Positions 35,361-47,300 of a DNA stretch of 64,000 bases are shown here, in pieces. Every line of letters begins with the position of its first letter. Positions within the stretch are counted from its first letter, which is position 1. This stretch comes from Diphasiastrum complanatum (taxonomy: Eukaryota > Streptophyta > Lycopodiopsida > Lycopodiales > Lycopodiaceae). A model generated the notes under the pieces. That model did not search any database. It saw only the letters and a program-made list of their open reading frames with translations, and had not been told where the DNA came from. Location of the stretch: positions 65,271,921 through 65,335,920 of the forward strand of contig CM055100.1 of the NCBI GenBank assembly GCA_029204225.1, written 5' to 3'. Both the position numbers and the translations under genes were made by a program.

Positions 35361-38300
35361 CTGCAAACGACATGTGCAACTTTAGCTGAAAGAAGTAAAC
35401 ATCACAGGAAAAGGGATTCACGTGCAAAAATCCTTTAGTAAACTTAACGTCAAGCCTGACATCTTTAAGTGATGATTCACACATTTTATTTCGATAAAAA
35501 CTTGCCGAGTGTGTACTGATTCTCCCTACATGACAAGTACAAACTAAGCACCAAAAAAACCTAGCTGAATGCTACAGTTCAGACATATTCGTAGGAAAGT
35601 GCAATTAACCTTCAAAGTGAGCCATAATAAAAACCATATTTGATGAAGTTTTTAATCTCAAAACCAAAGTGCAATCTAAGCATATACAAATTCCAAGAGA
35701 TCATTTTGATTGAACAAACCTGCACAGGTACAATTTCCCCAGATCTTTCATGCTCCAACAAATCCCTTATCGGTAAATAAGCTGCTTCCTTACAGAGCTC
35801 TGTGAGGTCAGACCCACTGTACCCATCACATAAACTTGCCACATAGTCCACATCAACGTCCTCTTCTACATTCTCCTCTTTCAAAATGACCCGCAAAATA
35901 CTTGCTCGTTGTGAGGCATCTGGCATCCCAACCTCAAATGCCCGTGGAAGCCGCCTCAAAATGGCTTCGTCAAGCTCCCCGGGTCGGTTAGTTGCAGCTA
36001 AAACCATCACTCTAGCATTTTCTGCACCTCAGTCATGACAACAGTAGGATCAGTACTGAGTATGCATGGAACTAATCATGCCTACCATTTTGAGCAGTGG
36101 CTAAGGCAAAAGTCAATAAAAACATTTGATGAACTTCAAGATGGTTTTGGATAAAAATAAGAAATGAAAAACATTTCCCACCTGGTAGGCACTCTATGTA
36201 CTTGACCATAATCACACTCGATAAAAAGGGAGATGAGAACAGACACATTTTGTAAAGACAACATCATACAGGAAACTGAAAAAGTTTCTCACTTGGTAAA
36301 AGCATTCCATGTACTTGGCCATAATATCATCACACTCAACTTCGAGCGGGATCCTCTTCATACACGTGTCAAGTATCATGGTATGTTGCAATGTGCATCC
36401 CAAAATAACTTAGGTTTGATTTACTTTTCAAACATTGATCAGGCATAGAGAAAGCTCAAAAATGTCTTTTATCAAAAACTATTATTAAAAGCGTTCTTTA
36501 GACCCTCTATGAAGAAACCAAAAATTCAACAAACATTTCAGGAAACCATGCACTGTTCATTAAAAAAAAAATCTTCTCGACCTTCCAAGAATCAGATGCA
36601 ACATTTTCAACTACAAATAAACTGTAATGCAGCTAGATAGAAATTGAAAGCCTAACTCCACATAGTTTTTCTCTTCCCAGATCATTCGGCCAATGAAGCA
36701 TAAGGTCTACACTTATCTTGATAGACTGTTAATCTACGGATATTTAAGATAGTTTTTCTATCTAGCTGTGAATGCAGCTAGATAGAAATTGAAAGCCTAA
36801 CTCCACATAGTTTTTCTCTTCCCAGATCATTCGGCCAATGAAGCATAAGGTCTACACTTATCTTGATAGACTGTTAATCTACGGATATTTAAGATCGTGA
36901 TAAGAAGATCAGAGTAAAGAGGTAAGATATTGAAAAAAAATAGGACAGGAAATTAGTCACTTACGGTCAGTTGTAAAACCATCCCAAAGAGCCATAAACT
37001 CTGTTTTCATATTCGTCACAGCTTCATGCTCTGTAACTCGCCGCTGACCAAGAAAGCTGTCAACCTCATCAATAAAGATAATGGCCGGCTGAAGTTTGTC
37101 TGCTAAAGTAAACAGTGCAGTTACTGCATAACAACGAACATGATAATAAGTGTTGAGTACATATAAAGCTTGAAAAATTGGATCACTCTTAAAAGATTGG
37201 ATCACATATACTTCCAAAATAACTGCTAGCAATGGCCAAAATATGGCCCCAAGATGGTGTGCATCATTATCGAAGATACTATGACAAGAGAGAGGAACGT
37301 TGTGTAGTTTCATAAAAACCAAGTTTCTGGCACATTATTGAATGTCTAGTGACCTCAAGCCATAGAACTTTTTAAATGGTTACGCCAGACGATTGGTAAT
37401 AAACTGACACCAGGCTAGGGGATTCTTTCAGAGGGAAGGCTCCAACGTACTTCAAAAAAAACAGGCCAAAAAATAGATAATGGCTGTTAAAAAGCGGGTA
37501 TGTATGTCACCTGCAGTGGTCAAATCGAGGTGAAGCATGATTTGAACCCCCATCTCTCAATGTTGAAGTTGACAAAGAAGTTGGGTAAGGAGCTATTTGT
37601 GCATCTATCTGTAGTTAACGGTCAAAAGATAGCTAAAGTGCATAATATGAAGATCACAATATCCTAATGTTCCAAGACGAGTTAGGCTTCTCTAGAATGT
37701 ATTGCTTGATTGTCAGCAAATGAGATTTCAAAAATGATATGGTGTTCAGTTCTTAGCCTGGTATAATGGATGTAGGTTTCACCAATTCTACGAAATACAT
37801 GTTCACTCCTCCAACGTATTCCAACAAAACAAGCGGGAAAAGAGAAAATGGCTGTTAAAGAAAGCAGGTATGTATGTCTCGTGTATACAAATAAAAGAGC
37901 AGCAACCAAAGAAAGTAGGAAGGGTGCACTCTTCCATGCAGGACCTACTTCATTGTAGAATCTGGTAGAACTTGAAACCATTGTTGACATTGTTTCAAAA
38001 ATTAACTTGACATGCAAAGAGGAGATCTCTAGTATCAAGTAATACATAGAGCATGCTCATAAGTTCCATAACTATCAAGATTTGAATATTGGAGGTTCAT
38101 GTCCACCATAACAGATTCAGATAGCATAATGTAGATTTTTTCGACTGTTCGTAAAGTTGCTTTTATTACTTCCCTTTGATCAAAGGTAGGTAGATATTTT
38201 ATCATCTTCAGGAATTCTTGTGCTACTTTCTATGTTTCCAAGGATAAAATGCTTTAGCTGGTGCATAGTTCCTGTCCTTTGAGTTGTGTCATACCAGTGT

Positions 38301-41300
38301 AGTTCTATTCTTTTATGCAATCCTTATGACTCTATTCATTCCTGCACCACTTCGACATTCACTGAGACTTGAGGTAATCGATTCTGGCATTGCTAGTTTA
38401 TAAACTTTTTCCAGAACACTGTCCACATGTCTTGACCACAAACTTCAATTGCAAACCAAGGTTGGGCCCAGTCCGCCATCATTTATTGGATATCCAGTTA
38501 ATGCAAATATTCACCACTCCAATTATTCACCTGGATCGTGCTTCCCCATATGTTTAGTTGTCAACAACAGCAGTAATCAAATATAATAGAAGTGTGAGGA
38601 TCTATCTGTTGAGGCTTAAAGGACTGACAACACATCATGAGATGTTTACATAAATAAGGCAGCATACAAGATCACATTTTGCATTATCAGCATTGACAGC
38701 GCACATGCAGGAAGCTTCGAGCAGTGATCCCATATGCTCTCTTGAAGCAAAGTTTATGCAATCTGTTTATACGAGTCCAGAAACACAAAACAGGGACTAC
38801 AGAATTTGTGCAAGTGTCGTGCCCTGCATAGGAGAACATCAACAAAACCATACAACTCAAATGGTGGCCCATTTTCTTTTTCTGAAAATTATTGTTCACC
38901 CACATCAGAGCCAACCTAAAAGTACCAATCCCTTTAGCTGCTTAGGTAGTCCACCAACCTTGTTGATGATAGTTTACCAAGTCTTCATGGTTGTAATATA
39001 AAGGAAAGAAGGATAGTACAAGCGTTTCTACTGCAGTTCCCCAAGGTTTCCTTGCTAAAACATGTCTGATTCATAGCCGACAAGTGAGCATCTCCGATAA
39101 ATAGACAGTCGTGAGCTTTCAATGTTGTAAGCTATGAATGCAAGAAAAAGTCGAACAGATTCCAGCAGATTGATCCTTTAAGTGAGGGGAGAAGCTACTC
39201 CTTGCAATTGATGCTCTTGATCAACAAAAAGTCAAGCGCGTATCCTCTTCCAGGAAAAGTGTAGACAAAACATTCTGCAGATTATTTCAAGTCTATATCA
39301 AGTACTATGAATTCCAGATATCAGATGTAAAACAATCCTGAAAACAGAGCACATATCAAGTAAGCCAACATATCATGAGACCACTACACAACTTTCAAAA
39401 ACCTTACATGTATTTTGCAAAAATGCTCGCTAAAAGAACATGCCCAGACAGTGATAGAAACATACTAGATGGAGACCAATCAGATGGCCTCAAAAAACTT
39501 CAATGCATATGTTGGAAGGCTAAAGTATCATCACGATTGCTAATGTATGGCAGCTGAAAAAAGTTCCTTAAAATTTCACATAGCGATCTGAATGATCCTT
39601 TTTAACAAAATTTTGAAGCTGAGATTTGTGATTTCTAGCAAAGAATGTCCACAACAAATTGAATGAGCAAGTTAGAAAGGTCGAATCTTTTATCGAATAG
39701 AACTTGTCAATATTAGTAAAATCAATCATATAGTGGTAAGAGTTCATGCTCAAACATCTTTTTGTAGTGATTTCCATGCGTTTTATGAGGAACGAACTGC
39801 AAGCCATAACCATTGGAGCAACCTCAATGTAAAATTTTAGGAGTTTTTAACAATTTAAAAACGTGGCAAAAGTAAGATTTCATCAGCTTGTAACAATAAA
39901 CAAACAGGAAATTTTCATCAGCTTATAACAATAAACAAATGGGAAACTTTCATCCACCTGATTCATCTTCCTAGTTTCCCCAGTTATTAACATGTGGATG
40001 ACAAAAAGGTACACGAATTCGACTATAATCCATAGTTAGAGGAATGATGTGCTATGAGCACTGCTCCTACATTGTAGAGCTATAGGCCAGATCATCTTTA
40101 ATCAGATTATCGACAGAATCATACAAAGCATATCTATGTCACTGTTTCTAAGTGAATAGTAGATTAATGCGTCATAAGTGAACTAGAAGTGCATGAAAGC
40201 TGTTATCAAAAACTACAGAACTAGAAAAAAAAATGAACCCTAAACATCTCCACCTTTGCAACATACATACCAAGCTTTTGAGCGTCCCCAAACCATTTGC
40301 TCATAAGAGTGGCGATTCGAACATTAATGAAAACGGCTTGCGACTCCTTTGCAATGGCCTTAGCCAGTAATGTCTTGCCTGTTCCAGGAGGTCCGTACAA
40401 CAATACTCCCTTCTGAGGACCTAGAAGTTTCCCATGTGCAAAGAGCTCTGGGCGCCGCAATGGTAGAATGACTAGATCATGTAGAGACTGCTTTACTTTC
40501 TCCAAACCTCCAATGGAGTCGAAAGTAACATCAATATCCTCTGGATTTATGACATCACAAGCTATGATGTCCTGCACATGATCAATTCAAAAAAATTGGT
40601 TTCATCAAAAGCTTGATGTATTACATTTCTCTCAAAGAAGCTGAGGCAGTGCCACACAAATCAAACAATGGATCACAGCCCAATGATTTTGACAAACTCT
40701 GCTGCTTTCATTGAGCACAGGAAGCAAAATTCAATCTCTGAAGAATCAGAACTTTTATGGCTGAATGATGCCTGTAGCATGAAACCCTGACACAAGCGAT
40801 GCAAAAGTTCTTTTGAAACAGACCTATGGTTGCACATGAATGCATTTCTACAAGAACATGAGAAGACTTAAGACACTTAGAAGGACAAATCCTCATGCAT
40901 GTTTCAAGAGAGGGAGATACAAAACTAAGGCTATGATATGCCAGAGGGACTGCAAAAGCATCAGATCTTCATTGTAGGAATTATTGAATCCTTGAGAATT
41001 TCCAAGCTTATTTGTAGAGCAAAAGTTAGGTCTGTGAATGTTTTTGTGGTTTCATACTTTACAACTTATAAGCTGCCGTGCTCATGTTACTATTCTCTCT
41101 TAGAGGATAACCAAGTTACAGGATTCTCGGTTATGAAAGTGTTGTGTACAGATCAGGAGTCATCTGTAGAGATATGCTATGTAGTGAATCTTTGTGGGAT
41201 CATTAAACCATTTGTACAAACTTTCAATCCTGTGGATCTACAAAGTATTCCATGAACTAAGTTATTTGCATGCATAATCTAGTTGTTGGTACATAGGCAT

Positions 41301-44300
41301 ATTGATGAGAATTGTGTTTGAGACAATTTCTCGCTAGGTTATAGCAATTTCTCATTGAGGATTGCTTATTGACCTAGGGTTGATTTAGAATCAGATTAAA
41401 CGTGGTGTTTTGGTACCACATCGAGACTTTGAAATATTTTCTAAATCCGATACAGCTAACCGAGTCATGAGTGCTACTTCTGAGTTAGTTGTTGTAAGTC
41501 AACAAGAAAAATCTTACTTATGGATATTATTGTTGAAATGTATTGCTTATAAGTCACAACATTTATGAGTCGTTTTGGATTCATTTACAGATGGATGTGC
41601 ATAGAATACACGAGAACTTTTGGGCCTTATCTTTTCCCGTTTGGAATAGATGGATTGCTATCCCGGAAGACTCAGGAGTGTCGGATAGTTGTTGTTTGCC
41701 AAAACTTAGAACTTCACGTAATGAGGTTCCGATAAATCTTAAGTTATTCTAGATAAGAACTTAAGAGGAAAATCTAGACATATTCTAGATTGGGACCCTA
41801 ACTTTGGAATGACAATTTGTGCCATGTCTAAAGTAAGGGCATTTTTTAGATTACAATCCTTATATTGGCACCGTGTGTCAGTTGGAAAAGTCTGGAACTT
41901 TCCAAATGAAAAGGACTTTGAGGTACAACTCATGTGTCTTCTAAGAATTGTGATGCACTCTTATGATAGGGTATGGTCTTGGGAATATGGAGAGTTGAGA
42001 TTGGTGAATCATAACTCAGATTCTAGGAAATACCTAATCAGTAGGAGAGGATAGTATTCATACCCCAGATGAATAAACAGGTTGGTAGAATTTTGGTACG
42101 ACTGATCACCTTACCAAATCGACTATGTTTTGTGAAAGATTCAACTAGTTTCATCACATTTTGCAATATTTCCATATTTGGCATATTGAGGCCAAAACTT
42201 GTTTTAGACTTAGAGGTTGACTTTTCAAAGTTCATTAGTCTAAATTTCATTTGAATAAACGCTTTTTGAAAGTGTGGGAAAGATAGAATGCGAGTTTGAG
42301 TAGATTCAATTTGAATAAGTTGGGTACATTGAATCTAGACCCAAAATTGGTAGGGTTAGCATTTTGGTGGAAAAGCCAAGTGGCCAAATAGGGTTTGGAC
42401 CTGCTATAAAAGGATGTAACTCGTGGAAAGAGTCATCTTCTCTCTTCTCTATCTCATTTCATGCTTATACATGGTTCTCTTGGGTTCTACTATCCATTGG
42501 TGCACTATCTTGGTGATTGCTTGCAATTCTATGTGTAGAATGATCTATATTTGCTATTTTTGGATCCACACGTGTGAAATACAGTAGCTTGCTGGTTTTG
42601 TACGGACAGCAACAGTACATAATCATTTCATTCAAGTTTGATCAGATTCTATTAGTGTTTGCATCTCAAATTGTGTGTAGATGCTGATTTTTCTACATTG
42701 GTGAAATTGGTAGTGTATTTCTCTTTCTAACCAAAGATCATTCAAGTAGATTGGATCTTAAGGATCTGAAATCTTTCACATGGTATCAGAGCTTGTGTTT
42801 CAGGTTATGAAGGAGGAAATCAGATCTATCAATGATTTGGTGAAGATATCAAGTCTAGAGCATGCTAGAGAGGATTCTACACCAAAATCGGATTTTTTGC
42901 TTTTGTAGATTGGATCTTTTGTAGATCAAAACACTAAATAGGTCAATATACTTGTTCAATTCCGTTTTTTGAACTCACATGCTGGATTTGGCCGATTTTT
43001 GGATCATTGGTTCAGCCTAAGTGGTGGCTTATAGATTGCATATCAAATTTTCAGCATTTGCATGTAGATTTGGAATAGTCAATTTTTTGTGATTTTGTCA
43101 AAACCCTAATTTTGATTGGATCTCTAGATAGTGAGGTTGTTGGACTTCATTTGAGTGTGTTTCAATCTTAGGAAGTGGCAAAAGTCATTAGATTGAGGAT
43201 AGATCATAGGTTGATCAAGATTCCATGACTCTATGTGTTGATTTGCTTGGATAAGTGCTAAAAGAGAATTTGTGAGATAGTTTCAAATCTTGGTGATTTC
43301 TTTTGAAAGCATTTGTTGTTGTTCAAAGGAGTGCTTTGTGCATTGAAACAGCTTGAAAGAGAAGATCAGGTCATTGCTACATGGCAACCTCAATTGGAGT
43401 CATGTTGGAAGCCAATGATAGGCTTACCTCAAGTAACTATTCATTATGGAAAGTGAGGATGGAGTCACTTCTTGAGATGAATGATGTTTTGAATATTGTT
43501 GTAGGTTTGGAAAAGAGACCAGCAACACAACAAGATCAATTGAGGTATGACAAGAGGGCCAAGAAGGCTCTACACATGATAAAGATGAATGTTACCAATG
43601 AACTTCTCAAGGAAGTTGGTAAGTGCACATCATCTTTGGAAGCTTGGAATTCATTGAAGAAGCTTTATGAATCCAAGTCTACTTCTAGAGTGTTGACTCT
43701 AAGAAGGCAAATCTTTTCTTGTTTGCAAAAGAATGAAGAAAGTCCAAGTACTTTTGTTTTGAGAATGAAAGCATTGAATGATGAGTTAGCTTGCATAGAT
43801 GAAAGCATTAAGGAAGGAGAGCTTATTCAAGTGATTCTTAATGGCTTGTTGTATGCTCATGCTAACACTGTTCAAAGTATTGCTATTCAAAAGACTTTGC
43901 CAAGATTGATGGATCTTCAAGAGATCTTAATCAATGAGGAATATAGGCTTCAAGCAAGAGGTGGATCTACATCGACACTTCAAGAGGATGCTATGTTCAC
44001 AAAGGGCAAATTCAAGGGCAAAACCAAAAGCAAGTGGTCTAAAGGGCAAGATCAAGTGGATGCTTCTTCAAGTGGCAAAAAGAAGGATAGATCAAAGCTC
44101 AAGTGCTTATATTGTGGCATCAAAGGACACTTTGCAAGTGAGTGCTACAAGAAGAAGAGAGATCAAGGAGACAAGCAAGGTAATCTTACTCTTGATGAGG
44201 ATGGTTTGGATGTGCTAGATGCAAATGATGATGCTTTTGTGATGTCTTTATGTATGCTTGCTAATGATGGAGATCTAGATCCTTGGTGGATTGATAGTGG

Positions 44301-47300
44301 AGCAAGTTCACACATGACCTTTCACAAAGAGTACTTCACTTCTTTGTTGGCATATGGAGATGACAAGAGGGTGATTTACACGGCCAATGATGGTGAGTGT
44401 GCAATCAAAGGGATTGGCACAATTCCTATTTCTCTCTCTACAAATAGGAATGTTCATTTGAAGGATGTCTTGTTTATTCCATCTATTACCAAGAATTTGC
44501 TTAGTGTGAGTCAAATGCTAAGTAAGGGCCTCAAGGTGGAGTTTGATGGAGATGCTTGTTTGATCAAAAGGAAGGATGTCTTGATTGGAAAAGGTAAAAG
44601 GCAAGGGAAGTTGTTCAAACTTGATGCTTGTGTTATTGCTAACCAAGTTGGATGTGTTGCAAGGGAGCCAATTTCTATTCAAGAGGTTTGGCACAAAAGG
44701 ATGGGACACCTCAACTTCAAGTCATTGGAGGTAATGGCAAGGAAGAAGGTTGTGATTGGTCTTCCAAGTTCCTTAAGTAATGACAGGCATGTTTGTGAGT
44801 CTTGTGCTTTGTCTAAGTCACATAGACTACCTTATACTAGATCTATTTCTAGATCTACAAAGCCTTTTCAACTTGTACATTCGGATATTCATGGATTTAC
44901 TACAATTAGCAATAGTGGAGCTAAGATGTATGTAACATTCATTGATGATTTTAGTAGATTTTGTTGGATCTATCTACTAAAGAGCAAGGATGAAGTGTAT
45001 GATGTCTTTGTCAAGTTCAAGAATGCAAGGGAGAACCAATTCTCCACAAAAATCAAGTGCTTGAGAGGTGACAATGGTGGTGAGTACATATCTAACAAGT
45101 TCAAGGCCTTTTGTGATAAGCATGGGATCAAGAGGGAGTATACAACATCAAGAACCCCACAACAAAATGGAGTGGCTGAAAGGAAGAATAGAACTTTATG
45201 TGAAAGTGCTAAAGCTATGAGGTTAAGTGCTAATCTTGACAAACCATTTTGGGATCAAGCTTTGTTGTGTGCCAATTTCTTGTGCAATAGGTGGCCGAGT
45301 GCTATTTTGGATGGAAGGACACCTTTTGAGATGCTATTCAAGAGGAGGCCGAGTGTCAACTTTCTAAGAACCTTTGGATGCACATGCTATGTCAACATTA
45401 CTCTTGATGATAGGACCAAGGAGGATCCATCTTCAAGAAGAGGTATTTTTGTTGTATATAGTGAGGTGAGTAAAACCTACAAGGTTTACATTCCTCCTAT
45501 TAACAAAGTGATTGCTGGTAGAGATGTCATTTTTTATGAGGGAAACATTCCAAAGGTGTCTTCAAGCATGATTGATGGTAAAGTAGATGGTTCTAACATT
45601 CTTGATGTTGATGAGAAGGATCCTACTTTGGATGGTGGTGATGATGGACCTTCATCAAGTCAAAAGCCAAGGAGAACATCAAGAGAAAGACAAGCATCTT
45701 CAAGGCTCACATATGATCAAAAGGGTAAGCAAGTAGTTTCTGGAAATTATGTTGCTTTCCTAACCTCTTTGGATGAGCCTACAAGTGTAGATCAAGCTAG
45801 AAAAGCACCTGTTCAGATCTGCCTGTCTCAGAAGTCACCTGTTCAAATACTACTTCCCTCAAATGTACCTACTCCAGATGTGACCTGCATTAAAAAACTA
45901 GCAAACAACCAGAAAAATTCTGATTCTAATCTGTCGACAGCCAGTAACTTTCCGTCAATCTTCTCCTAGAACATTCCTGTTGTTTTCCTAACAATGTTAA
46001 CTCCACATGCAGCTTCAGCGGCCTACATGACCACCCATAGCCTACATGAGCATGTCTCACCACAAGGCTCTCAAAGCCTAGCTTGCTTGTAAGTTCTCCT
46101 CAATAATCTATGTGCAAAAAGCAATGCCCTGTATTGCCATTAGGCTTTGTAAGACCTACTAAAGGCGACATGAACCTCATGAGAGTACTCGGATAAGCGA
46201 GGCACCTTCATCATGAACCTTGTGAGAGTACTCGAATAACTGAGGCATCCATGAAGGTGGTATCATCCTCATGCTTGTGGTCCAAAATAGGGAAACTCAT
46301 CCTCCTCGAATGAGTCACCTTCTCCCACATAGCTCCACCTCAACTAACATTGCTACAGAGTCAAGATTGAAGGCATCCCTCAGCCCTCAGTCGCCACTTT
46401 TAGAGCACTATGGAAGCTCCTCCACTTCCCCTATGGTAGCACTGTGTGCAGCCTAAGTGACAAAGCCTTGCACCCTATTGCTAAGAAATGTAAATCATTC
46501 TAGAGTTCCATGATGGGTCTGGCAGAAGGGGTCCGGTCCAAAGTAAATTTTTAATTCTTTACAGGGAGCTGTAGCTCCAGATTTCCAGCAGCAACAAATC
46601 AGGTTCTTAGTAACCTACATACCAAGACGTTCTACAAATTGGAAGCCATGACCCAAAAGTTTTCATGTGCAAGCACTCACCATCAAATTTTTGTCTTGTA
46701 AGTCCTCATCTTGCGGCTGAGCAGAGTTGAACTCAGACCTCAAGAAGAGGAAAGGCCACATGCCATTATTCGAGGACCACTCATTATTAAGTTGAAAAGA
46801 GGAGCTTTAGGGATTCTAATTTTCTTCCCATGCAAATGGAGCCAGGTTACCAGGCGGAACTCAGCTCTAAAAAATGTTGACGTTATCACCAGGAGGTTGT
46901 GGAGCACAACCTCCTTGTGCAGATGTCAGCACCAGGAAGGTTTGAGCAAGGCATAACTTTCATGTAACCCATCCAAAACAGAAAACACAAAAATATATTC
47001 CAAACTACTACTGTGCCATAGAACTGGTTAACTTATGCTCGTTATGCCCAGAGAACCTTGCTCGCCCTAATGGGAATTCAAATTTTTCCTTGTAATGAAG
47101 CCAGGTTACCAGGCAGAACATGGCTTCATGTAAACCATCCTAAATTAAAAAAAACAGAGAACACCCAAACTACTACTATGCCGCAGAATTGGTCGAGTTT
47201 TGCCCGTTTTGCACAGAAAACCCCAATCATGTACCGAGAGTTAGGATTTTTTTCCATGTGGATGGACTCACGTTACCAGACTGGCTCCACATAATGTTGA

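Noticed and set aside
40938-41255. 105-codon plus-strand ORF in AAA-ATPase intron 1
   Set aside because: No family motif; it lies in intron sequence antisense to the gene and is of a length expected by chance.
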